This document shows, piece after piece, positions 14,060 through 27,300 of a stretch of 64,000 nucleotides of DNA. The translations under genes were made by a program, and so were the position numbers. Source of the stretch: Ectocarpus siliculosus. Taxonomy: Eukaryota; Sar; Phaeophyceae; Ectocarpales; Ectocarpaceae. The DNA lies in contig FN649752.1 in assembly GCA_000310025.1 (NCBI GenBank), forward strand, positions 2,000,473 through 2,064,472. Direction: 5' to 3'. The stretch's first letter is position 1. Each line of letters opens with the position of its first letter. A model generated the notes under the pieces. The model saw only the letters and a program-made list of their open reading frames with translations, was not told the origin of the DNA and did no database searches.

Positions 14060-17000
14060 CTGCATGCACAGGCCATGCGAGTGAGCCCCAACAGAGCAGT
14101 GGAAGGGACGGGAAAAATATCGGTGAAAAAAATATATATATCGAGCGTGCGAGAGACGGGCACGCTACGGTTTGTTCTCGGCGAGGAGAGGACAGCACGT
14201 GGTGAGAGGGCGGGTGGGTGCCACACCCACCCGGCAACAGCGACGACTACGACGACAACAGCGCAAAGAGATATAAAATCATGACATCGTGTGCCTAAGC
14301 TGTTCGTGTGCGGGAATTACCCGCCCCACCGCACTACACCGGTGATGAAAAAAAACATACAAAAACGAAAAAACAAACGGAACCAGAAACCACAACTCTG
14401 TTTGTGGACTGTCTGAGAGTTGCCCTTGCTGACCCTCCCACCAAACCAAAAAAATATAGGAAAAAAAAAACAGGCACCTCAAGGATGCACGGAGAAAAAT
14501 GAAAATCACACCCACGTATTTACAAAGTTCGAACAAAAAATCGACTCAGCGGTGTACAAAAACTCAAAAACTCCACGGAACTTCATTTTGCACTTGTCCT
14601 TGAAGGGCACCTGTGGTAGGTTTGCTACTTTGTCGTGCCTCCCCCCACGCCCACCTGTATGTTCGCCATTGCGGCATTAGCCTTGCTTAGTCGGTCCCGC
14701 TTCTCCATGAGCTCCTCCTTCCTGAGCACGAGCTTCGCGTCCTCCTCGAAAAACCTCCCCAGCTTCGCGTCGTCGTGGACGAACTTGTAGCACTCCTCTG
14801 CGCGGTCGATCGATCGATCGATGGATCGATCAGCGGAATGGATTGGATAAGCAAAACACGGCGAGGCGACGACAGGGATGATGACAACGCTGCTCTCAAG
14901 AAGAAGACACGTTTACCCGCGCCCTGACCAAAATGCTGAGATGCTGCTACGTTGCAGCGCCTGCCTACTAGCAAGAATCATGGAAGACTCTTACTTTCGG
15001 AAAACAGAAAAAAGAGAAAAACAAAAAGAGAGAAAAAAAAGAGAGCTCTGCCGCCGAACCTGCACATAGTAATAGGTTATCCTGAGCATCTGTGCTTCAC
15101 CGCTGAGACCAAAAATTTGAGGCACTCAGTCTTGCTCAACGCATGTGTTTCTTTTTGAGTGGGCCGTCACTCGATCCTTTTCAAACCAACTCGTGCTGTT
15201 TGTCGTGCTCGCCTATGGCCGGATCACGGCGAGGTATGTGACACCCTTGCAAAAGACACGCCGTTGCACTATCAGTTCGTCGTTACAGTATGGGTTCATC
15301 CCACTTCCGCGGGTCACTTCCGCGGGTCACTTCCGCGGGCTCGCTTTCCTCGTGACAACAACCACAACAAGCGAGCGGGAGGCGGATGGATGGATGGAAC
15401 GAGTTGAAAAAATCCCAACGATAGAAATACCAAAACGAGGAAAAAACAACACACGAAGAACGAAAAAAGAGTGGCATCCAACCGGGGTCGACACGTACAC
15501 CTGTGCACCAGCGACTACCACAACGCCACCGCTGCTGCTGCGTCTATAGTCGTAACCGCACCCTGCATCTTGTGGGCCACGGCGCCCATAATCTTCTTGT
15601 CCAGGGCCATGCAGACGTTGTCCACGAAGCGCTTCGCGGCGAGCAGCCAGTAGGCCTCCAGGATCGCCGACATGTCCTACAGGCAGGCCGAGCGACGTCC
15701 GCCACCAACAAGAGCGCACAGCGTGATAAGGAAAAATAGCGTGTTTCTCTCTCGCTTTCGCCCAGAAAAACTTGAAAAAAATGTGACCACGTACTTAAGC
15801 ACAAGTAGGCGTGAATGCTGTTTCCTTACTTCATTGTACGCAATTCTACTGGTAGAATTTTTTCGTCTTGGGGGAGGACATACCATGCCATGTAGGCACG
15901 GGACACAGGCACTACAGCTTTCAGCCAGAGAACGCCAACAGAAGAAACACTTTCAGCACCGACGTCAGCACCACCACCAATACACTCGGGGGCCCGTAGA
16001 GAGGAACGTCCAAATCGGGTCGAGGCTCGGTTTCTTTATTCTGTTGAGCAGGTTGTTACATAGAGTTTTTTAAGTATAGGGTCATCGCTGAGGTGTAGTG
16101 CTTAACCCTATTTTCTTTCTTTCCCGCCATATATATTGGAGCCTCTGTTTCTTGACAACATATTCCAAACTGCGGCCCCCCCAAACCAGCCTCACCTCGG
16201 CGTTGCTGAAGCTGTTCACCCCGTGTGTGGTCCGGTACCACTGCCTGAGGAAGCTGCCGGCCTCCTCCTTCGCCCCGATCCAGCTCTCGTGGTTAGGCTT
16301 GACGGCCTCGAACGACTGCTGCACAGCCTGCTCGAAACGGTCGTACCGCAGCTTGTTGATGTGCTGTTCCAGGAAGTCGTTGATCTGCTCCCACGGAAAA
16401 TTCGGTTTTCAATTGGAGAAGGGGGGGGGGTGAGATAGGCGGGCACACAAACGGGGGGGGGGGGGGGCCAAGGGAAAAGATTTTTTTTTTGGGGAGGGGG
16501 GAAAAGAAGTGTTTTTCCCGAAAAAAAACGGTTTCTGGGAAATTTTCGTGAAACGAAGAAAAAAGAAGCTGCCTGTGCCAAAGGGGTGCTTCCCCAAAAC
16601 CCCCAAAAAAAAAAAACCCCCCAAAAACACTTTTCCAAAACCTTTCCTAAAAGGGACAAAACGGAAAAAAAAAAGGCCCCCCCCCCACCCCTTTAAAAAA
16701 AAGGCCTAAAAAATTTTTTTTACAAAACATTTCAGAAAACGAAAAAAAAAAAAAAATTCACCCCCAGGGCCAATTAGGGGGGAAAGAAAAACTCCCTCCT
16801 TTCCCAAAGGATTAATTCACCAACACCGATGAAAAATTTCCCCCTTTCCAAAGTTTGTTAAAAAAAAAAAAAAAAAATTTTTACCCCCCAACATAATTCG
16901 GAATCATCCACAAACGCCCAAGAAAAATTTCCTTTTTCCCAAACCCACCAAAAATTAAAAAAACNNNNNNNNNNNNNNNNNNNNNNNNNNNNNNNNNNNN

Positions 17001-18324
17001 NNNNNNNNNNNNNNNNNNNNNNNNNNNNNNNNNNNNNNNNNNNNNNNNNNNNNNNNNNNNNNNNGGGAAGGGGGGGGGGTTTGTTTTTGGAGAAAGAAAG
17101 GTTTTGGGGTGAGGGTTAGGGGAAGAGAAAGAAGGGTGTAAGAGGAGGGATAAAAGGTGGGGAGGGGGGTTGGTTGGGGGGTTTTTAAGGGAGGGGGGTG
17201 TTGGGGTTAAAGGAAAAATGGGTTTTTAAATGGGGAGAGGGGGGGGGGGGGGGAAGGGGGGGAAAAAAAAGGGGGGGGGGGGGGGTCGATGGAGAATGAT
17301 TTTGTTCTTGGCGAGGGGGGAGATGATGTGTTTTCACGGAAGAAAAGCGGTTGCTGGGAAATTTGCGTGAACGGAGGAAAGAGGAGGCTGCGTGTGCAGA
17401 GGGTGTGCTACGCAAAACGCGCAATACAAAAAGAGCCTCCAAAAACGACTTCTCAGAAACGTCTCGTAGAGGGCACAAACGGCAAAAAAAAAGGCACGCC
17501 ACCCAACCACTGTAACAAAACGGCCTAAACAATGCTTTCAACAAACGATTCAAGAGAGCGAGAAAAAACAAAAAGTCAACCACAAGGCCAAATCAGGGCG
17601 GACGGAAAAGCTCCCTCGTTCGCAAACGGATCAATCGACGACGACCGATGAGAGATTCCCTCGTTCCGAACGTGTGTAAGAAGAAAATAAAAAAAATTCG
17701 TACGCACAAACATAGTCCGGATCAATCGACAACGGCCGATGAGAGATTCCCTTGTCCCGAACGCAACAAGAATTAACAAAAACAAATTCGCATAAACAAC
17801 AATCAATACAATAATGATATTGGTTGGAAGTTCAGCGTAGATGTTGACAAAGAGGCCACAAAAAAAATTCCTCGACGAAAAAAAAGGTTACGTACACGAC
17901 AAGGAGGATACGTGTAAATCCGTCGGGACTGGATCTTGGACAAAAGACGCAACACTTACGGTGAAGGGGTCCTTCTCCTTGGCCAGGAGATCGTCCACCT
18001 CCTCAAGCGCCGACTCATAGGCCGTCTCCATCACCACCCCGGCCACCGACCTCACCGCCTCCCTCAGCGCCGGGTACTGCACGACCAACACGTCGAGGAG
18101 CTTGGTGGCCACCTCCAGGCTCAGGCTTCGCACCTGCTTGCGCATCACGCCAGCCAGACAAGACAGCAGAAAAAAAATGTAAACAACCGCGACGACGACA
18201 ACCAACAAGACGAAGACGAAGACGAAGACCAAAAATGTGCAACGATGATGACAACGAAGACAGTGCGCCAAACGTGCGCCATACAAAAACGAACCCGGCG
18301 AACCATGGCAAACGGGCGAAGGTC

Positions 18325-18358
<34 letters not shown>

Positions 18359-21300
18359 ACTTCGCCCCCTCCCGTAGAAAAGTCAACAAGAAAACAAATC
18401 TACGTCATGTGGTTCACAAAACAAACGGGCCCAAAAATCTCTCCTAAATAATGCCGCCAGGACTTCGAACCATCAGTCGATCGCCTTCGAGGCGTAACCC
18501 AGTCCTTTCTCGCCGCAGGGAGCGATCGGTTGGCCCTTCATTGCTGATGATCACTGGCGCTAACGCTATTCGTAGTACCAACGCTATTCGTTATACAAAA
18601 CCTAACTGCGTTGACCGCAAAAAAAAAAAACGCTTCCTACGGCAACAAGAGCGAAACGCCTGTCTACATTGAACAATAAATTCTAACAGAACGCCAACAT
18701 GCCAAAACAAACGAAAAAACATGCGTACAATGGGTGTAAATCTTACAAGCATACCTCGGTGGCCGCGACGCGCGCCGGGTCTCTCCACGCCTCGACGTAC
18801 TGCGCCATGAACATGTAGAACGACTGCGCCGACATGAAGCCCGGCAGCTCCCGCCCTCTCAGCGCGTCCATCTGGCTCGCCAGCTGCTCCACGAAATCTT
18901 CGTCCTGTGTACAGCAGTACGCATGCAGACAGCAGAATACACTTTTGTGAGATAGATCCATGGAGCGTTTTCGCCACATTTCACCTTTCAAATGGGGGGT
19001 GGTTCCTACGTCCAACTGCCTATTGCTGCTGGCGGGTTCGATGTGCTTGGCTGTTGGTCTCGATGCCCTTGCTCGGATGTGAAGCAGTATCGTCCTCACA
19101 CTCTCATGCCTTGATCGCCTGGTTAGTGCGGACCATGCAAACTCAAGAAATGCACACCACCCGTCATTTCCCCCCCGCTATGAGCAGACTGACGTCTATT
19201 TTCTTGTCGACGTACATTCATTTCTCAGCCGGTGAAGTGCGGCCGATGCTACTGGAAGACAACTAATTGACAGACACTGGAGGCCGCAGACTAGAAAAGA
19301 AGGTCAAACGTTTTCTTTGCCGCCATGTTAGACTGCCGTGTTTGGAATGGTAAGTCGACTACAGCGCCGTCTCGGTGCTAATCACAAGCACCAAACACAC
19401 GCACGCTTGTCTGCCGCAGCACAGGCATACCAGCGCGAGGAGCAACGTCATCGCCACCTTCCCTTTACATAATAGAAAAAATAAATACTGCAAACACAGA
19501 AAGACTACCCGTTCGAGATGCAACCACAGCAGTCGAACGGGATGTGTTGAAGGAGTCTTTTTCAGCGAGTGGAAGAACGATATATCGATTGGCAGAGAGG
19601 GAGAGTGAGTCCAAAGACCCACGGCAAGGCCATGCAGACTCTAATGCAGACTCCCCCCCCCCCCGTTCCCCCCCTAAAAAAAAGAACGCTTGCAAAAACT
19701 AGACCCGGTCGACCGCCACTCCCAAAAATTTCAAAACGCGCGACATTCCTATCGCAGAGCTCCCACAACACCCACGCTGAGCGGTGACGTCACCACCACC
19801 GTCACTTTTAACGTACATTGAAGCGCGGAGCGGTCATCTCCACCTTCCCCTTGAGAGCGTCGAACACCCCGAGAGCCCTCGTGTACAGCCTCAGCTGCGG
19901 GTGCACGACGATGACGCGGTCCCGATACTCCCCCTGGACCACCGAGTTCAGGTGACGCACGTACTCCTGCCAACCGACCGCCGAAAATCGTTTGCGCAGG
20001 TTTACAATGCATGTATGACCGAAAATTCAGCTGATGCATGCACACTCCTGCGAACCGAATGTCAAAATGCTCAATGCAGGATTACTATAAACAATAGCGT
20101 GGATTCGTATCATGGATTATGAGCCTTTGGCACTGCCTGCCGCCAAAAAAGGGCGGTGACATTTGACGAACGGGAATGCGGAAGGAGCCATCCGGCTAAA
20201 GGTTATTCGTTTATTCACCGTATGCCTCAAGGTACTGTTGCTGCAGTAGTGTCAACTCGTGCGAAACACTTCCGGAAAAACAGAGTGAGCGCGGCTACAT
20301 GGCTGCGTTGAGGTTTAAAGCCTATCTTCCGGCGGCTGAATGGTCAAGTACAACCTCGAACTACTGGTCTGCTGCTAACCAACGAAATACTGTACCTATG
20401 AAGGGTACCGGCCTAACGGGTTGTAAATTCCATTCTCCAAACGCAAGTCCAGAGTAATAGACATATGACGACCAGTCAGGGCCTAACGTGCTAAAACACT
20501 TCTACGACAAGGGCAAGCCGAACGTACTGAAAATACCAAGAGTGCAAGCACCGCAGCTACTGCACCGTGGACACTATTCCACGACGTGCAACGTTACCGG
20601 GCGATCCGAGATGGGTCGTGCAGTTAGATAGCCAACCCCATGGGGGAGGTACAAATTGCGAGTGACGCGCACCAAACAGGAATGCGAACAGAAACAAAAA
20701 TTGCAGCACACTGTTAACGATCATGTTTACTTGGCCTACATGTTGCTGTGACGAGGTACTTGAAACGTGAGATTGTTTCACCTGTGTTACGGTGACGAGA
20801 AGCTTCTGCCGGTCGCCGGGCGTGGAGGCATTGCCGTAGCTGCTGAGACCCTTGAGCTCCGTTCGCACGCTGCATCACCAGCGCCAGCGCCAGCGCCAGC
20901 ACCATCAGCATCGCATTTACAGCCGTCGTGGTAACACCGGGAGCCCCACCAATACAGACGAACGAACGGAGAGAGAATAGGCACAACGCAGAGGAACACA
21001 CGTAACACGTAACGCATCAGGCAGCAGAAAGGAGGGATGGTGAGAGGGGAAAATACGACAGCGGGGAAGAGCGAGCGAGAGAGGAGGAGGGGTACATACA
21101 CACACAGAGGGAGGGAGGTTGAAAGCGAGAGACAAGAGTACGTTCAAAATTTCAGCAAGCCCATATTAAGCCCGCCCAAAATCTGGTAAGAGGAACAGGT
21201 TTTCGAGGCCTGGAGGCTCCAACAACTGCGTGCTGCTGCTGTTAACGCGGACTGCCATTGCGGCTGCTGCGCAATCCAAGCACCAAGCAGCACAAGCAAG

Positions 21301-24300
21301 CCGAAGATACCAAAAGAAAAAAAAAGGCAACGAGTCAACAGCGGAGAGCCTAACACGCAGCCGTACTGCAGACAGCTATACACTAGTTACAGCAGCTACT
21401 CTGCACCTGGCCAGAGCGGTCTCCACGTCCGCCTTCATCGGCACCAGCTCGTGCTGGATTCGCGTCACCAGGAGCTGAGTCAGCCTGCAAGCAAGGCAAC
21501 GCAAGTACGCACGCACGGTACGCGCGTGCACACCCGAGCACGCGAACAAAGACTTGCTGGTCAGAGGTTCTAGATAAAGGAAGGTTGGGAATGCGTGCAG
21601 ATACATACCTGGTCACAACAGCAATACGCACATTAGGGCCGGTCTTAACGAAGAAATCAGATCTCGAAATCACATTCAGATTTGGTTATAAGACCGGAAG
21701 ATCCACAGAACTCTTTCGTTGATTGGCTGAAATGTTATGGAACCCGTCGAATCTTTAGGACGTGTAACAGGACGACCCAAAACCAAATCGGGATTTAAAA
21801 AAAGGTGAAATCATTTAATCGGATCCCGATTTGGGTGAACAGCGTCCATAGTTGCGGGACCACGGTCTACTCGCATACACGGCGCGTGCCCACCTACCCC
21901 CATCCACACGAACTCCATCCACCGCCGAGCACAGAGGAAAGAAAGAGCACAAAGAGTCAACCCAAAGGGAGGGTGACTACGCATCGTTGTTGCACGTGAC
22001 TGGTCCCCGAAAAAAAACGTGTGTAGGATGTGTTGGTCTGTGGGGCAATCTCCCGTGGGTTGTCGAAATTCAAATGCACAGACGAATTGGCGGCTTTCCG
22101 TCGGACGAGGGTCGATTCAAAGTGTCACATGCACAGACATCGTGTCATTACCGCACAGAGGCCATGTACGCGTTTGGTGTGTGCTTCTCGGGAGCGATAG
22201 CTCCCCATGAGGTGTGGCCACGTCATAACAGTACGTCACAACAGCAATCTGGCAGTTGGCAAGCGGCGGACCTCTCGCGTTGTTCGTGGTGGACTGCAGA
22301 GATTCGTTTCCGTTTGGCAGATCTCCCGTTAAGACACACAGGCCATTTCTGTCCGGATTTGGGTAGATCCGACTCTTTTATTCTTATATCGAAATGTGAT
22401 TTCGAGATCTGATTTCTTCGTTAAGAACGACCCTTAGATGCCTCTCATCAACATCATAACAAATCCCACAGACTCTCATTACAACAACAAGATGCGCACA
22501 AGATGCCTCTCAGCAGCAACAACAACAGCAACACCCCTCTCGATGACGTACCAGCACGCAACACACACACAAAAGCGTGCAGCACGTACCTGGTGGTCAA
22601 GTTTGCCACCCCGAAGAGCTTGGGGTCGCAGCCCTTGAAGTGAGAGTGCTGACGGAAAAACGCCTCCTCCGCCTCTCGAGCCTCCGTCCCGGTAAGACCC
22701 GCCTTGAGTTGCGCCTGCGATCTGGAAATCACCAGACAAGAACAAAAGAAAGAAGGCAGAACGCGTGCGTCAGTAGGACACAGGAGCGGTGCAAGCACTC
22801 TTCGAGGTGACGCTCGGAGGCGATACTGTAGGGGGGATCTGTAATGTGTTTTTGGTCCTTCGCGATCGATGGCCCCGCCCTTCTCTCTCTCCGTCTCCTT
22901 CCTTTTCCTTCTTTCCTTTAACAACGCCTTCCCCTCCTCTCCACTCTTGTTACATTTGTCCCGACCAACACGAAACCGCTTCAAAAATAAAGATCGATCC
23001 TCTCCCTTATAGTTCGTACCACGAAACACTCAACACACACCTAGGCTACTATTCGAATCTACGCATGGCATACCAACGCTCACGTCCGGCTTGTCCTTCG
23101 AGAACACAAATCAGCCGCACCACCTGCCACCCAAAACAAGTCCACCACCACCTACATGCGAGACAAAAACCCCAGCACCCACGAGCAATACCAATCGGCA
23201 GGGCACCCCCCCCCCCACCTGTTCTTGACCATCACGTAGCCGAGTTGGAGGGGCTTCCTGACGTTGTGCAGCACCGCCAGGACCTCGTCCTCGTTGCCCG
23301 GACCGATCAGGTCCGGCTTGGTCAGCACCCCGATCGTGCGCTCCCCCCGCGGGTCGACCTTCTGGGCCCTCTCCAAGATGTCGACTGTGGCAATGTCCTG
23401 GATTTTTCACCACCGAGCGATTGGTCGACTCATTACATGGTTATTTTTGGTAGATCGATTCCATTGGTCCCTCACTTGATAGTTGGTCGGTCGATTCGAT
23501 TGTCCATTCATCACTTGGATCATTCTTGGTGGAAATAATCTGAGTGGACGGTGGATCAAACTGGTAGTCAATCCACTTGGGGGGGGGGGGGGTGGCCGTC
23601 GTCCGATTTAGTCGTTCCCACGTTGATGGTCTCTGTGACGATCTACACAATCACAATACGCGGGGGGAAAAAAAAGGGCGTACTGTACACATCTTCCCTT
23701 TGCGCGGGACGAACAGAACTCTACATTTTCTAAAAAAAAAATGCACAGCAAAAAACCTACCTTCTGGCTTCAAGGTCAAAAACACAAGGGCGAGCGGCCA
23801 GCATGAGTGGGGCTGGCTGAAAATAAAACTGAACACAGCGCCTCCCCACCCCCCTGAACAAACTCTTCGACTGACCTGGTTCGCAGGGATGACGCAGAGG
23901 ATGATGGTTCGGGCTTGCTCCAGGAACGACTCGATCAGGTTGTTCACCTTCAAACATTGAAAAAACAACAAAAAACACAAAAAGAAAGAAAACTAATGCA
24001 TGAATGCGGACTGGCGTGGAAAATGGGGTGCCGGCCGGGGGCCACAACACGGGCGCGGGAAGAGGAGATAACAAAGTACTTCACGAGCCCAAAGCAGGAC
24101 GGTTGTAATCCCACGGGAAGAGCGCTGGAAAAAACTATCGCTCGATGCCCCTGGCACGTGCAACCTGTTTGGAACACACGATAACAGACGGCGCAAAAAC
24201 GTGCTTCTTTCCAATGGGCCCGTGGTGTAGTACTGATGTTTTTTCGCCCGACCAGACGAGAGAAGCTCCACAGAGATGCGGCCACTTTTCGCGGTAGGAC

Positions 24301-27300
24301 CATGCAAGAGCGCGGGACGCCCCTGTCCTGGACAATAAATAGCTGTCCCACCGCCAAGCAGCGATGCTACGCGCAAACACGCGTCCACAAGCACAACGCA
24401 AAAGTACCCATGCTTGTTCCCTTCCACGTGCCCCCTGTTGGGGAGACCACGAGGACTATACCACTCGCTTGCGCGATATTTTTTGCTCTCTCCAACACAG
24501 ACCTGACAGTCGCTCGCCGGCCGGTCGCCAAGCTCGGCAGATCACGCCCACCAAAAAAAACCCCAACAAAGCGCGCACATGCACACACCGCAAGCACGCC
24601 GTCAAGCACACAGACACACACACGCACGCAGATGATGCCCTTGCTTCGGTCGGCCGGCATAGGAGGTTACGCGCGTCCGACGCTAAATCAGGTACACACA
24701 CACATAGGTGTAACTCTTGCAAGCATACCTCGGTGGCCGCCACGCGCGGATACACCGCGCTTGCGCGACTACGCACACATGCAACAATGCCAAACCTGCG
24801 CGATGACCGCCGGGTCTTGGCCGGCCGTGGACGTCCGGATGATTCCCGGCAGGTCCACCACGGTGAGGTCGGGCACGTCCGGGGAGGACAGGCGTACGTT
24901 GATCGTCTCGGTGGAGAAGTTGCTGGAGGTCGACGTGAGCCCGTCCGTCAACCGCTCCAGCAGCTGTTTTTTTGTGTTTTCGATTCACAAACCGTCGACG
25001 GGCATGTTGGTATATGTTTGTTCAATTTTGCGTTGGAACAGCGCAGCACATCAGCAAAAAGAGAAGTGGAGAGTACATTTACTCGCAGTCCCTCGGGGTT
25101 ACATACGAACCGCACAACAACAACAATACAAGGGATAACCTACCTACCAACATATACCAACAACATCAACAACACGACGAGGAACAAACATCTTCACACG
25201 GCAAAAAATAACCGTTCGGCGATGAAGGTCGGGTGAAGGTCGTGGGTAAAAAAATGATGATAGCAGTACCGCGCAACTACTTCATCGATTGAGCCCGAGA
25301 CCAAGGAAAAGCACGGCCCCTCAGCGGGGTAGCGCCGCTTGCGCTACACGTAGATATGCTGAGAAAAAAAAACGCTACAACGGCTGTAACGCGAGAGGAA
25401 CACGCTTGTCGCGAAGGGAAACTATCACGGAAGAATAGCACCAGCCTGATGCACACGTCATCGGTACCGAACGGGCCACGTTATCTGTACTAGGACGAAG
25501 AGGCGGCGGGATACCCCCCCTTGGCTGCACAGCACACCTACACAGACAAGTGAGAGCAAGCAACAAAACAAATCCAGCAACGCACACCTCCTGCTCCGTC
25601 CACCTCCCCCAAAGACTTCGACCTGTACGGAACCCGCCCCTGACGAACACATCAGTGCTGCAGCGGCCGAAAGCCATGGGCTTGTTGGAAAACGCCAACC
25701 AAGCATGCAACGGAGCAAAAAAGCATGCACACAAACCAAAAAATGCCCTTCTCGTCACTCCCTCCCCCCTCCCCCCCTCCCCTGGCACCACACGAAACTC
25801 CCTACACACCTTGGTGAGCTGACCAGGGGTAGACGCCGAGTGCGACTTGGAAGGCTCGTTGGAGGCGTGCGCCACGGCGCTCCACCGGGACCCGGTCGCC
25901 GAGCGCTTCATGCTGAGGCGGATGGGGCAACGGGTGACGAGGCCAGACCCCCGCGGGAACGGCACCCCGGCGAGCGCCTCGAGCACGCTCGACTTCCCGC
26001 TGCTCTGGTCCCCCATCACGCAAATCTTTATTATTGGTCGATGTTTGGTTGGGGCGAGGGGAGGGGGGGGTCAGGTATAGGGATATATTGGTTTCGGTAG
26101 AATCGGATCCCCGACTCTGTATGCTCGATCTCACGGTGCATAGTCTGCAGGTGACCGTAATTCCGTGCCTTGGCCAGGAGAACAACGGTACATGTAGGGC
26201 ACAAAAGAGCGGTGGGGTAAGGGCTGTATCAAGGAGGACAAGGGGAGGTGCGGTCGAGCCGAGAGAGGGGGTGGGGGTGGGGGTGAATCACGACACCGGC
26301 GTCGGAGGTTGATGGGTGGTGTTCCACTTCGCCATTTTATCGCCTCGCGGATTCTACTGCTGTAGTGAGATTTGACCCCTTCCCTTCAGAATCAATCACC
26401 TAAGGCTGTGTGGAACTCTCTTGTCCGACCACAGGTGCAGGTTGTTGTTGCTTTCCGTTGTGCTTTTTCTCTTGATAAACGCTTTCCCAAGCCAACTCAC
26501 ACAGATCCCAAGCACACACAATCACCCGATCGTACTGCACACTTGAACACTAGTAGAGATTATGATGAGGGCACAGGACAAGTCTACATGCCATCTCTCC
26601 GGGAGTATTTCTTCCGAATCTTCCCTTGGGGCGAACACAAACGCGTGAGCATACCATCGCACTGTGAGAAATTATCTCCCAAGTCGGCATATCATCATGA
26701 GCTTGAGTCAACGACCTGCGAGCAACGGGCTACAGATATATCCTTCAGGCGTGGCGCTTACTCAAGAAGGAAATCACGTCATTGGCCCTCTCGCATATTT
26801 TTTCTATATTGTGTTCCTGCGGTCCGACGCGTTGTGGACACCTGAGACTAGACCTCGGTGACATGGGGCTTTCTGAATGCATTTCAGTGTGGGGGATACA
26901 CAGACAAGAACCGTTGCTGTGCGTGCAAACACAAAAAAGGGTCTCGCCGCAGCGACCAATCATTGCTTTCCCCCGTCGACATTGATAGGGTAATTCCCTG
27001 CGGGTTCGTTTTGACTGATGCTAAAGCGCGCAACGGACGTGAGTCAAAGTATGGCCGTTCTTGAGGCACCAGAACGCCTAGACAGCAAGACATGGCTCGG
27101 CTGCACGTACTGCTGCATCTGTCTGCATACAACGTAGATTCCCCGACAGATGTGGTCACGAAAATCAATCCATTCACTGAGCTTTCCTACTCGCCCTCTC
27201 TTTCTGTCGCTCTCTCTCTCTGCGACACACAAAACTTACAACAGATAGCCCAACGTGCCTATCTACAGCGCACGTGTGCCTCATCCTCAGGTGGATTGTG

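Noticed and set aside
16409-17583. Open frames around the first gap
   Set aside because: They lie in smeared duplicates of dynamin intron and exon 12 sequence, not in real coding DNA.
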